Position numbers and translations under genes: made by a program. From the NCBI RefSeq assembly GCF_013822155.1, contig NZ_PNJW01000002.1:1-64000 (forward strand): a stretch of 64,000 nt of DNA, in the 5' to 3' direction. The notes beneath the pieces were generated by a model, which saw only the letters and a program-made list of their open reading frames with translations, did not search any database and had not been told where the DNA came from. Below, in pieces: positions 52,131 to 60,585 of this stretch (its first letter is position 1; every line of letters starts with the position of its first letter). This DNA comes from Flavobacterium sp. GTDB lineage: Bacteria > Bacteroidota > Bacteroidia > Flavobacteriales > Flavobacteriaceae.

Positions 52131-52502
52131 TTAAAGAATCAACTTTCTTACTAGATCTCTATTGTCATACAATACCCATAGATTGATTAGAAATAACGCT
52201 CCTGCAATTGTTAGCCCGAAAGGCATATATACCATATTGTGTAACAGAATACCAATCATAATAGGAAAAATCATCAAAGCTCCCAACAAGCGAGTTTTAG
52301 GAAACAGAAAAAACAATCCGGCTAACAGCTCTACAAATCCAACTAGTGGCATCAGCCATGTTATAGACATAAAAGATTCAGTCACTTTAACCACCTCCGG
52401 ATCCATAGGAGGAATGGGCATATAATGTAAAAATTTATCCAAACCAGCATTGATGAACATCAACCCAAATAAAACAGAAAGAATGATTTTGATTATTTTC
52501 AT
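52131..52502 (-). CDS. DoxX-like four-helix membrane protein
   Basis: A 123-residue protein with four hydrophobic helices. The first, MKIIKIILSVLFGLMFINAG, is followed by LDKFLHYMPIPPMDP, and the second by VGFVELLAGLFFLFPKTR, as in the DoxX/SURF4-like family. The molecular function is unknown. It lies between the VOC and DUF1801 genes on the minus strand and starts 16 nt after the VOC stop codon. Confidence 0.82.
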   Translation of the reverse strand: MKIIKIILSVLFGLMFINAGLDKFLHYMPIPPMDPEVVKVTESFMSITWLMPLVGFVELLAGLFFLFPKTRLLGALMIFPIMIGILLHNMVYMPFGLTIAGALFLINLWVLYDNRDLVRKLIL

Positions 52503-52518
52503 AAAGTTTAAAAGTTAG

Positions 52519-52908
52519 TTATTGCATGGAATATAAACCAAATGTATTATTTTCTGAATCGAGACAAAGACTGATAAATCCGTACTCTCCAATTGACATT
52601 TTAGAACGAAACACTTGACCGCCTGCTTTTGCTACCCGACTTTCTTCAACGCTACAATCATTGCATGGAAAATAAACAATTGTAGAAGTATTTGCTGAAT
52701 CATTATTTCTTGCTTCTTTCATCTCTACTAAAGCACCACTAACACCCTGGTTTTCGGCAGTTGAAAAAAAAGACATTTTAAAATCATCACTTCCTTCCGG
52801 TGACGGTGCATCTGTAAATTTATTTCCCAACACTTCCGAATAAAATTTTTTTGCTCGTTCAATATCGTCAACATATATTTCAAACCAGCAGATTATATTA
52901 GTATTCAT
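52519..52908 (-). CDS. VOC (glyoxalase/bleomycin resistance) family protein
   Basis: A 129-residue single VOC domain: ICWFEIYVDDIERAKKFYSE at the start and GEYGFISLCLDSENNTFGLYS at the end. Relatives act as metal-dependent lyases, dioxygenases or binding proteins, including ArsI C-As lyase, but the cysteines typical of ArsI are not evident; the Cys residues seen (FPCNDCSVEES) are in another place. The function stays open. First gene of the three-gene minus-strand block. Confidence 0.85.
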   Translation of the reverse strand: MNTNIICWFEIYVDDIERAKKFYSEVLGNKFTDAPSPEGSDDFKMSFFSTAENQGVSGALVEMKEARNNDSANTSTIVYFPCNDCSVEESRVAKAGGQVFRSKMSIGEYGFISLCLDSENNTFGLYSMQ

Positions 52909-53106
52909 TGCTATAAAATTTTTGATGGTTAAACAAATATAAGTATAATATTTAAGCAGAAGCTTACTTTAAAAACAGAAAAAACTACTATTCTCATTTT
53001 TATTAAATCACTAAACATCACAAATTTAGTGTTTTATATCTTTTTACTTAAAAACCAACAATAAAAAAAACATACTTACAATTTCTAAACTAAAAAATAT
53101 ATCGTA

Positions 53107-53118
53107 ATATTGCAATAT
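53107..53118 (+). promoter_or_regulatory. Palindrome in front of the second arsR
   Basis: ATATTGCAATAT is a perfect 12-bp palindrome ending 12 nt before the ATG. It overlaps TAATATTG (53105-53112), one base from the -7 consensus. The sequence differs from the TTCG-N8-CGAA sites of the first operon. Confidence 0.55.
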
Positions 53119-53130
53119 AAATATATAAGC

Positions 53131-53463
53131 ATGGGAATTACTAAATCAGATTACTTTACTGACCAACAAAACGAACTTGCAATTTTAGCAAAAGCAATTG
53201 GACATCCTGCCCGAATAGCCATTATTGAATATTTACTAAAAGTTGATTCTTGTATCTGTGGCGATATCGTCAATGAATTACCATTAGCTCAACCTACCGT
53301 TTCCCAACATCTCAAGGAACTCAAAAACGCCGGATTAATCAAAGGTAATGTTGATGGTGTCTCCATTTGTTATTGCCTAAATGAAATAGGTTTTGATAAA
53401 ATCAAAGACTTCTTTCAAAAAATAAATAACCATTTGAATGACAAGAGAAAACAATGTTGTTAA
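53131..53463 (+). CDS. ArsR-family repressor, second copy
   Basis: A 110-residue winged-helix regulator with recognition helix [20 protein letters not shown]. Cys41 and Cys43 in DSCICGDIV match the CxC site of classical ArsR, and two more Cys end the protein (KQCC). It should respond to As(III). The start is the ATG at 53131; a TTG at 53110 lies inside the operator palindrome. It heads the second operon with DUF6428, arsC, acr3 and possibly gapN. Confidence 0.93.
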   Translation: MGITKSDYFTDQQNELAILAKAIGHPARIAIIEYLLKVDSCICGDIVNELPLAQPTVSQHLKELKNAGLIKGNVDGVSICYCLNEIGFDKIKDFFQKINNHLNDKRKQCC

Positions 53464-53499
53464 AATATTTCATAAATCACTAATTAAACAACTTAAAAA

Positions 53500-53970
53500 A
53501 TGAAACTATCACAAATCAAAAACGTACTTTCTACATTGGAAAACGTAACATTTCAATTACCAAATGGGACTTTTGTTCCCGAACATTTTCACGTAACGGA
53601 AGTAGGCTCAATCACTAAAAACTTTATCGATTGTGGCGGAACCATCCGCAAAGAAACCGTTGCAAACTTCCAATTGTGGGATGCAAATGATTATGATCAC
53701 CGATTAAAACCACAAAAATTAGCCAATATTATAGCCTTGTCTGAAAAAGTGTTAGGCATCGAAGATTATGAAGTGGAAGTAGAATACCAAGGTGAAACAA
53801 TTGGTAAATATGATTTAGATTTTAAGGGTGATTCATTTGTTTTGGTCAATAAAAAAACAGCTTGTTTAGCTCAAGACCAATGTGGAATTCCCTCCCAAAA
53901 ACCAAAAGTTCGCTTGTCAGAGATGAATAATGAACCGAGTTGTTGCACTCCTGGTGGTGGATGTTGTTAA
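53500..53970 (+). CDS. DUF6428 family protein with Cys-rich tail
   Basis: A 156-residue protein. The first 120 residues carry PEHFHVTEVGSITKNFIDCG and VEVEYQGETIGKYDLDF, which match the DUF6428 family found in Bacteroidota arsenic operons. The C-terminus ends PSCCTPGGGCC, with two Cys pairs around a Gly linker, plus Cys in KTACLAQDQCGIP. No enzymatic function is known. It may bind As(III), for example as a chaperone handing it to ACR3. It lies 36 nt after arsR2. Confidence 0.85.
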   Translation: MKLSQIKNVLSTLENVTFQLPNGTFVPEHFHVTEVGSITKNFIDCGGTIRKETVANFQLWDANDYDHRLKPQKLANIIALSEKVLGIEDYEVEVEYQGETIGKYDLDFKGDSFVLVNKKTACLAQDQCGIPSQKPKVRLSEMNNEPSCCTPGGGCC

Positions 53971-54070
53971 ATCAAAAAGCTCGGAGCTCTAACTAAATGA
54001 GTACAAAGTGAACTTTGAAAACATTTAATTGCAAACAAGCACAGTAATTCTAAACCTCAGCAACTTAAAG

Positions 54071-54697
54071 ATGAAAACACAATCCCTATTCCCACCAATC
54101 GAAACTAATTTAAAAAACCTAAATTTTAATAGTCTCTCTGCCGAACGAAAAGAAATATTACAATCACTAATCGATTATATTCAATTAAAAGTCATTAATC
54201 AAAGAGAAATTCGTTTGAATTTCATTTGTACCCATAACTCCCGCAGAAGCCATTTATCACAAGTATGGGCTCAGGCAGCTGCCACATATTATGGCATACC
54301 AAATGTGTTTTGTTACTCCGGTGGAACAGAAGCAACGGCAATGTTCCCAATGGCTGCTAAAACATTAGAAAAAGCAGGATTTCAAATCCAAACCATAGCC
54401 AATGGAACCAATCCGATTTATGCCATAAAATATGCTGAGAACGCTCAACCAATTATTGGTTTTTCTAAAACTTATGACGATGCTTTCAATCCAAAAAGTG
54501 AATTTGCAGCTATTGTGACTTGCTCACAGGCAGACGGCGGTTGTCCTTTTATAGAAGGAGCAGAAAAGCGAATCCCAATCATGTTTGAAGATCCAAAAGC
54601 ATTTGACAACACTCCACAACAAGCCGAAAAATATGAAGAACGCAGTTTACAGATTGCGACTGAAATGAGTTATGTCTTTTCACAAATTAAAAAATAA
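54071..54697 (+). CDS. Arsenate reductase of the thioredoxin-coupled (LMW phosphatase) type
   Basis: A 208-residue protein. After a helical N-terminal extension of about 45 residues comes the phosphatase loop FICTHNSRRSHL (Cys53 to Arg59, CX5R). The pair Cys151 and Cys158 in TCSQADGGCPFI lies in the same context and with the same spacing of seven as the redox cysteines of S. aureus-type ArsC, so the reduction cascade is complete. It should convert arsenate to arsenite with thioredoxin. The usual CTGNSCRS reads CTHNSRRS. The ATG at 54071 is preferred to a TTG at 54029. It ends 1 nt before acr3. Confidence 0.88.
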   Translation: MKTQSLFPPIETNLKNLNFNSLSAERKEILQSLIDYIQLKVINQREIRLNFICTHNSRRSHLSQVWAQAAATYYGIPNVFCYSGGTEATAMFPMAAKTLEKAGFQIQTIANGTNPIYAIKYAENAQPIIGFSKTYDDAFNPKSEFAAIVTCSQADGGCPFIEGAEKRIPIMFEDPKAFDNTPQQAEKYEERSLQIATEMSYVFSQIKK

Positions 54698-54698
54698 C

Positions 54699-55769
54699 AT
54701 GAAACAAACAGAACCAAACGTAACTTCAACGCCTCCGAAAAAAATTGCCTTTTTCGAACGTTACCTCACATTATGGGTCGCTTTGTGCATTGGATTAGGA
54801 ATTCTTCTCGGCAACGTCGCCAATGAATCTATGACACTTTTAAGCCAACTGGAAATTGAAAAAGTAAACATTCCTATTGCTATTTTAATTTGGTTAATGA
54901 TCTATCCAATGATGTTGCAAATCGATTTTTCGAGCCTAAAAAAAGTAACACAAAAACCTAAAGGAATTGTCTTAACTGTAGTTATCAATTGGCTCATCAA
55001 ACCCTTTACAATGGCCTTTTTTGCTTGGTTATTTTTCTCTAATATCTACGGTGCATTTATCTCCCCTGAATTGGCCGGAGAATACATTGCGGGGGCTATT
55101 TTATTAGGAGCTGCACCTTGTACCGCAATGGTCTTTGTGTGGTCCTATTTAAGTGATGGTGATCCAAATTATACACTCATGCAAGTTTCTGTAAATGATT
55201 TAATCATATTGATTGCTTTTGTTCCTATAGTTGGATTGTTATTAGGTATTACTAACATTACGGTTCCATACAATACCCTTATTTTAAGTGTCGTCATTTA
55301 TGTAGTTGTTCCTTTAGTGGCTGGCTACCTCACGAGTCGAACCCTAATTAAAGCAAAAGGAGAAACTTGGTTTACGACTGTATTTTTGCCTAAATTAAAA
55401 CCTATAAGCATAATTGCTTTACTACTGACATTGATTTTCTTATTTGCTTTTCAAGGTGGAAATATTGTCAACAATCCGCTGATTATTATTTTTATTGCAA
55501 TCCCTTTAATCATCCAAACCTATTTTATCTTTTTTGTGGCTTGGTATGCCGGAAAAAAAATGAACCTTTCTCATGCGGTTTGTGCTCCTGCAGCAATGAT
55601 TGGAGCAAGTAATTTCTTTGAACTATCCGTTGCGGTTGCCATAGCCCTTTTCGGATTAGAAAGCCCGGCTGCATTAGTTTGTGTAGTGGGTGTTTTAGTA
55701 GAAGTGCCTGTGATGTTGTCTTTAGTTGCCTATGCAAATAAGAAAAAAAACACTTTTAAAGAAGCATAA
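54699..55769 (+). CDS. ACR3 family arsenite efflux transporter
   Basis: A 356-residue membrane protein with ten hydrophobic helices. It shows YLTLWVALCIGLGILLG at the start, the essential Cys region GAAPCTAMVFVWSYLS and APAAMIGASNFFELSVAVA. ACR3 exports arsenite across the inner membrane using the proton gradient. The start is the ATG at 54699, one base after the arsenate reductase stop; the earlier ATG at 54672 overlaps that gene. The reductase makes its substrate. Confidence 0.95.
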   Translation: MKQTEPNVTSTPPKKIAFFERYLTLWVALCIGLGILLGNVANESMTLLSQLEIEKVNIPIAILIWLMIYPMMLQIDFSSLKKVTQKPKGIVLTVVINWLIKPFTMAFFAWLFFSNIYGAFISPELAGEYIAGAILLGAAPCTAMVFVWSYLSDGDPNYTLMQVSVNDLIILIAFVPIVGLLLGITNITVPYNTLILSVVIYVVVPLVAGYLTSRTLIKAKGETWFTTVFLPKLKPISIIALLLTLIFLFAFQGGNIVNNPLIIIFIAIPLIIQTYFIFFVAWYAGKKMNLSHAVCAPAAMIGASNFFELSVAVAIALFGLESPAALVCVVGVLVEVPVMLSLVAYANKKKNTFKEA

Positions 55770-55993
55770 CATAATTCATTTTATTGTTACTGAAAACCTT
55801 CTTTTGAGTGAAATAGAAAAACGGATAATCTAATTAAACACACAATTGATTTGGAGAACAGAATCCTTATTTATGATATTTTTTAAGTATCGAAGATAAA
55901 AGAATTTTAATACATCGTTTTAGTTAATTTCTTTATCAAAAAGGATACTGTAGGTTATGGAAGAAATGCTAAATTTATAGAAAAAATAAATTT

Positions 55994-57574
55994 ATGAATA
56001 CAATTCCTGCCGAATTTCAAATAAAAACGCAATTACATCAAACTACTTATTTAGTTAATGGGAAATTAAAATTATGGACCGGAGCTACAACACCGGTTTA
56101 TTCAACTATTTCATCAACAACTATTTATGCTCCAACATTGATTGGCTCAATTCCTTCGATGGCTGAAGAAGTAGCTGAAGAAGTAGTTCAAGCAGCAGAA
56201 GCGGCTTATGACAATGGTCAAGGGTTGTGGCCTACTATGAAAGTGTCAGACCGCATTAAGTGTATGCAAGATTTTGTTACCCAAATGAAAACTACACGAA
56301 ATGAGGTCGTGAAGTTCTTGATGTGGGAAATTGGAAAATCATTGCCCGATTCCGAAAAAGAATTTGACCGAACAGTTGAATATGTTTACGACACAATTGA
56401 AGATTATAAACAATTGGATCGTAACAGTGCTCGTTTTACTAAAAGTCAGGGTGTAAATGCCATGGTTCGACGCGGCCCTCTTGGTGTAGTCTTGTGTTTA
56501 GGTCCGTATAATTATCCGCTAAACGAAACCTTTGCCTTGCTAATTCCTGCTATTATCATGGGAAACACCGTGATTTTTAAACCGGCAAAACATGGGGTTT
56601 TATTGATTTCTCCTTTGTTAGAAGCCTTTCAAAGTAGCTTCCCTAAAGGAGTAATTAATATCATTTATGGTCGTGGTCGAGATGTAGCCTCACCAATTAT
56701 GAAATCTGGGAAAATAGCTATTTTAGCTTTAATTGGCAATAGTAAATCCGCTATCGCACTTCAAGACCAACATCCCAACAAAAACAGATTACGTATAATT
56801 TTAGGCCTTGAAGCAAAGAATCCTGCCATTATTCTATCGGATGCAGATTTAGATTTGGCTATTCAGGAATGTATCACCGGAACTCTCTCCTTCAATGGAC
56901 AGCGATGTACAGCATTAAAAATTTTGTATGTACATGAAAGTATTGCTGCCGAATTCAACAGAAGATTTGCAGAAAAAGTAGAGGCATTACCTTTTGGTAA
57001 TCCCTGGGAAAAAGGAGTTTTATTAACGCCTTTACCCGAAAAAGAAAAACCAAAATACATTCAGGAATTAATTGAAGATGCTCAAAAGCATGGAGCAGAA
57101 ATCCTCAATGCTAAAGGTGGTATTCAGACTGAAAATTATATCTTCCCGGCTGTTTTATTCCCAGTTAATAAAAAAATGCGGGTGTATCATGAAGAGCAAT
57201 TTGGCCCGGTTATTCCCATCATGACTTTCAAAGACATTCAGGAACCACTAAATGATATGGCAGAATCTAATTATGGTCAACAAGTGAGTTTGTTTGGAAA
57301 AGACATCAAAACGATTGCCCCTTTAATTGATACGTTAGTCAATTTAGTTTGCCGGGTGAACCTCAATAGTTCTTGTCAACGCGGACCGGACATTTATCCT
57401 TTTACTGGCAGAAAAGATTCAGCTGTGGGGACGTTGAGCATTCATGATGCATTGCGGTCATTTTCTATTCGAACTTTTGTAGCCTCAAAAGACAATGCCT
57501 ATAACAATGAAATTCTTCAGGCTTTATTAAATAGTAAAGAATCAAATTTCATCAATACGGATTATATATTGTAA
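55994..57574 (+). CDS. NADP-dependent non-phosphorylating glyceraldehyde-3-phosphate dehydrogenase
   Basis: A 526-residue aldehyde dehydrogenase-fold enzyme. The catalytic Cys305 lies in [14 protein letters not shown], typical of GapN. It oxidises G3P directly to 3-phosphoglycerate, making NADPH and no ATP. The general-base segment reads [10 protein letters not shown], so the Glu (273) is two residues away from the ELGGK position; Bacteroidota relatives seem to share this. It is 224 bp after acr3 on the same strand. TAAATTTA before the ATG is a weak -7. The arsenic link is contextual. Confidence 0.85.
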   Translation: MNTIPAEFQIKTQLHQTTYLVNGKLKLWTGATTPVYSTISSTTIYAPTLIGSIPSMAEEVAEEVVQAAEAAYDNGQGLWPTMKVSDRIKCMQDFVTQMKTTRNEVVKFLMWEIGKSLPDSEKEFDRTVEYVYDTIEDYKQLDRNSARFTKSQGVNAMVRRGPLGVVLCLGPYNYPLNETFALLIPAIIMGNTVIFKPAKHGVLLISPLLEAFQSSFPKGVINIIYGRGRDVASPIMKSGKIAILALIGNSKSAIALQDQHPNKNRLRIILGLEAKNPAIILSDADLDLAIQECITGTLSFNGQRCTALKILYVHESIAAEFNRRFAEKVEALPFGNPWEKGVLLTPLPEKEKPKYIQELIEDAQKHGAEILNAKGGIQTENYIFPAVLFPVNKKMRVYHEEQFGPVIPIMTFKDIQEPLNDMAESNYGQQVSLFGKDIKTIAPLIDTLVNLVCRVNLNSSCQRGPDIYPFTGRKDSAVGTLSIHDALRSFSIRTFVASKDNAYNNEILQALLNSKESNFINTDYIL

Positions 57575-57641
57575 AGATCGGTATTTTTCTAGCATTGGTA
57601 AGTTATTTTAATTCTAAACAAACTCAATTCTTTGACAAACA

Positions 57642-57671
57642 AAAACGGGCTCTCTTTCGAAAGCCCGTTTT
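57642..57671. terminator. Bidirectional terminator between gapN and the OmpA/PD40 gene
   Basis: A 10-bp stem (aaaacgggct/agcccgtttt, 57642-57651 and 57662-57671) with T-rich flanks on both strands lies between the two converging genes. Confidence 0.85.
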
Positions 57672-57695
57672 CTTTATTTCAAGTTTTTTCTATTG

Positions 57696-59576
57696 CTATT
57701 TTTTCACAATTAAGAATTCACTACGTCTATTTGAAGCATGTTGTTCTTCTGTACAAGCTTCTTTACAATCTGCTTTAGGTTCTGTTTCACCCATTCCTTT
57801 ACCAGAGATTCTATCTTTAGAAATTCCTTTAGAAATAATATATTGAACCGTAGATTTAGCTCTTCTGTCAGATAAACTTAAGTTGTACACATCACTACCA
57901 CGATTGTCTGTGTGTGATTTAGCCATTATAACCATCTCTGGGTTATTTTGCATTACTTGTACTAACTTATCCAATTCAAAGGCTCCTTCTTGCGTGATAT
58001 TACTTTTATCAAATTCAAAGAAGATTGGATTTAAAATTACTTCTGTTTCTGTTACAATAACATCAATTGGGTTAAGTGGTGCATCCACTCTCTTTTGTGG
58101 CCCTTTGCTTGCTCCAACTGGGAAAGTATTGCTTTCATAACCATCTTTCGATGCTTGAACAGTATAATTTTTATCACATTCAACATAATAAGTAACTTCA
58201 CCTTTAGCATTACTCATTTCAGTTGCGATAACATTTTTCTTATCATCAACAATAGCAACTTTAGCATTCACTAAAATAGCTCCTGTTTTAGCATCTGTTA
58301 CGATGGTAGTAACTTCAACTCCACAAACCGGAGTCGCTAAATAGATATTATCAACACCTGCTCTATTACTGGACAAGAATCCAATGTTTTTGTCTTTACT
58401 GAATGTAAAAGCAAAATCATCTTTCTCACTGTTAACTGGTTTACCCATGTTAGTGGATTCTCCCTTTGCCATATCATAAACAAACACATCATAACCACCA
58501 AAACCTTGTCTTCCGCTGGAAGCAAAATAGAACATTTTGTTATCATCAGACATGTAAGGGAAGCTTTCATCGCCCTCTGTATTGATTTTAGCTCCTAAAT
58601 TCTCAGGAGTTCCAAAACCACCGTCTTGGTTTACAGCTACTTTCCAAACATCATTTCCACCCAAAGAACCTGGCATATTTGAAGAGAAATACAACGTTTT
58701 ACCATCTTTACTCAAATAGGGATTTCCGGTTGAATAAGCATTACTACAAAAAGGTAATAGTGTAATGTTACTCCATTTACCGTTTACATTGGTTGCTTTG
58801 AAAAGGTTAACTTGACTTAATTTCAATCTAGTATTGTTAACTTTATCTTTTTCAAAACTTTTTTCTTTGAAACTTTCACTGGCAAAATACATTGTATTAC
58901 CATCAGCACTCAACGTTACTGGACCATCATGCCATTTTGAATTTACTTCCGCTACCGGCTCAGCATTGGTGATTGTTCCGTCAACATTGTAGTTTGCTTT
59001 GTATATGTCCAAATAAGGCTCGTCAGTCCAACCATATGTTTTTCTAGCTCCATTTCTAGCACTAGCAAAGTACAATGAGTTTTCGTGTAATACAGCTCCA
59101 AAGTCAGACTTGTCACTGTTCAATTCTAAAGCCTTCACATCAAATTGTTTCTGTTTATCTAACAATTTTGGTAAATAGTTTGGATTAGCTTTAAAATCTT
59201 TTGCTCTTTGGTCATTAGGAACTTTAGTTGCAAACTGTTGCATTTGTTTGTTAGCTTCTTCGTATTTCCCTTGTGCTTTAAGCATTTGAGCATAACGATA
59301 ATATGTTTCGGCATCTTGTGGTGTTTCAACAGCTCTGGCATACCATTTACTGGATTCAGCAGCATTGAACATATTATAGTAACTATCCGCTAATTGTTTA
59401 TGAACATAGCCGTCACCTTTACCGTTTTCTGCTAATTTTAGATATTCTTCTGCCGCTTCAAAATAGTCAAATTGCTTAAAAAGCTTATCTGCTTTTTTAG
59501 TGTCTTTGGTTTGTGCACTTAATGGAGTAATGCTTAACATCACAATACTAAGTAAAAATATATATACTTTTTTCAT
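57696..59576 (-). CDS. OmpA-family protein with TPR and PD40 repeats
   Basis: A 626-residue protein with signal peptide MKKVYIFLLSIVMLSITPLSAQ. Residues of about 25-150 are TPR-like (FDYFEAAEEYLKLAENGKG, YYRYAQMLKAQGKYEEA). Residues of about 155-415 form a WD40-like PD40 propeller (KTLYFSSNMPGSLGGNDVWK, KMFYFASSGRQGFGGYDVF). A carboxypeptidase-regulatory-like domain follows, and residues of about 510-626 form an OmpA peptidoglycan-binding domain with MAKSHTDNRGSDVYNLSLSD. The layout equals PorE-like proteins of T9SS clusters. It follows PorP/SprF by 20 nt and should anchor the complex to the cell wall. Confidence 0.92.
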   Translation of the reverse strand: MKKVYIFLLSIVMLSITPLSAQTKDTKKADKLFKQFDYFEAAEEYLKLAENGKGDGYVHKQLADSYYNMFNAAESSKWYARAVETPQDAETYYRYAQMLKAQGKYEEANKQMQQFATKVPNDQRAKDFKANPNYLPKLLDKQKQFDVKALELNSDKSDFGAVLHENSLYFASARNGARKTYGWTDEPYLDIYKANYNVDGTITNAEPVAEVNSKWHDGPVTLSADGNTMYFASESFKEKSFEKDKVNNTRLKLSQVNLFKATNVNGKWSNITLLPFCSNAYSTGNPYLSKDGKTLYFSSNMPGSLGGNDVWKVAVNQDGGFGTPENLGAKINTEGDESFPYMSDDNKMFYFASSGRQGFGGYDVFVYDMAKGESTNMGKPVNSEKDDFAFTFSKDKNIGFLSSNRAGVDNIYLATPVCGVEVTTIVTDAKTGAILVNAKVAIVDDKKNVIATEMSNAKGEVTYYVECDKNYTVQASKDGYESNTFPVGASKGPQKRVDAPLNPIDVIVTETEVILNPIFFEFDKSNITQEGAFELDKLVQVMQNNPEMVIMAKSHTDNRGSDVYNLSLSDRRAKSTVQYIISKGISKDRISGKGMGETEPKADCKEACTEEQHASNRRSEFLIVKK

Positions 59577-59596
59577 CGTCTGGTTTGCTTATTAGG

Positions 59597-60514
59597 TTAG
59601 AAAAATCGTGATGAACGTGATACCTTTTTCGGGAAATTCAAATCAAACAACAAGATAATCTCATGTGAGGCTGGTGTTGTTATATTCAAATCAGAAACGA
59701 TATGGTCGTAAGCATACCCAATTCTCAAACTTGGAGAAATAGCATAATTAACCATGGCACCGAAACTGTCTTCTAATCGATAGGTTGCTCCAATTTCAAA
59801 CTTCTCATTAAATAAGAAATTTGTGGAAAGGTCTAACGAAGTAGGAGCACTAAATGCTGATTTAACCATAAAGAATGGTTTAAACTTCACGTTGGCAGAC
59901 AAATCAAACACATAACCTCCGGTAAAGAAATAGTGAGTGGTTTCACTACCATATTCTCTCCCATCATAATCTAAGTGTTTAGAATTTATCATATTAGGAA
60001 CTGAAAATGCCAAATAATATTTATCAGTATAATAGAAAATTCCCGTACCAAAATTAAAATATGTATTATTTATGTTATTGGCAAATACACCATCTCCCGG
60101 ATCAGGCAAAGTGGGTATAATTTTAGTAAAGTCTACATCATGAAACGTAACCCCTGCTTTTAAACCTAAAGCTAAACGGTGTTCTCCACCAAGATTTAAT
60201 GTATAAGAGAAATCTCCATATACATTTTTCTCTGTTACAGGACCTATTTCATCCGAAATTAATGAAAGTCCGACACCTACATTTTTACCAACCGGTGAAC
60301 TACCGGAAAGGGTAAACGTTGTAGGAGCATCTTCAATCTCTACCCATTGTTTTCTGTAGAGTAAGCCAAAAGACAAGTTTTCCTTACTACCTGCATAAGC
60401 GGGATTTATCACGTTCATGTTATACATGTATTGTGTATAATGAGGATCTTGCTGGGCCGAAACATCTGCTATGCTTACTAATACTATCAGTAGTGCAAAA
60501 TATATTTTCTTCAT
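59597..60514 (-). CDS. PorP/SprF family T9SS outer-membrane protein
   Basis: A 305-residue protein with signal peptide MKKIYFALLIVLVSIADVSAQ followed by the family start DPHYTQYMYNMNVINPAYAG. The rest is a barrel with repeated strands ending in aromatic residues. SprF-type proteins are needed for secretion or anchoring of their neighbouring type B CTD substrate, as SprF is for SprB in F. johnsoniae gliding. The start ATG at 60512-60514 is chosen over an upstream frame start. The upstream gene encodes just such a substrate. Confidence 0.93.
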   Translation of the reverse strand: MKKIYFALLIVLVSIADVSAQQDPHYTQYMYNMNVINPAYAGSKENLSFGLLYRKQWVEIEDAPTTFTLSGSSPVGKNVGVGLSLISDEIGPVTEKNVYGDFSYTLNLGGEHRLALGLKAGVTFHDVDFTKIIPTLPDPGDGVFANNINNTYFNFGTGIFYYTDKYYLAFSVPNMINSKHLDYDGREYGSETTHYFFTGGYVFDLSANVKFKPFFMVKSAFSAPTSLDLSTNFLFNEKFEIGATYRLEDSFGAMVNYAISPSLRIGYAYDHIVSDLNITTPASHEIILLFDLNFPKKVSRSSRFF

Positions 60515-60544
60515 TTTTATTGTTTTTGTAGGGTTAAAGCATTT

Positions 60545-60569
60545 CCGGTTGGGTTTTAAAGCCAACCGG
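60545..60569 (-). promoter_or_regulatory. Hairpin between the large type B CTD gene and porP/sprF
   Basis: An 8-bp perfect GC-rich stem (ccggttgg/ccaaccgg) with a 9-nt loop sits in the 71-bp gap. No T tract follows on either side, so it is more likely an mRNA-stability or partial-attenuation element than a terminator. Confidence 0.5.
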
Positions 60570-60585
60570 CTAGCTTATTTTCTAA

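Noticed and set aside
52990..53040. Inverted repeat CACTAAA/TTTAGTG upstream of arsR2
   Set aside because: The stem is A/T-rich and weak, with no clear gene to end; too little to call a terminator or operator.
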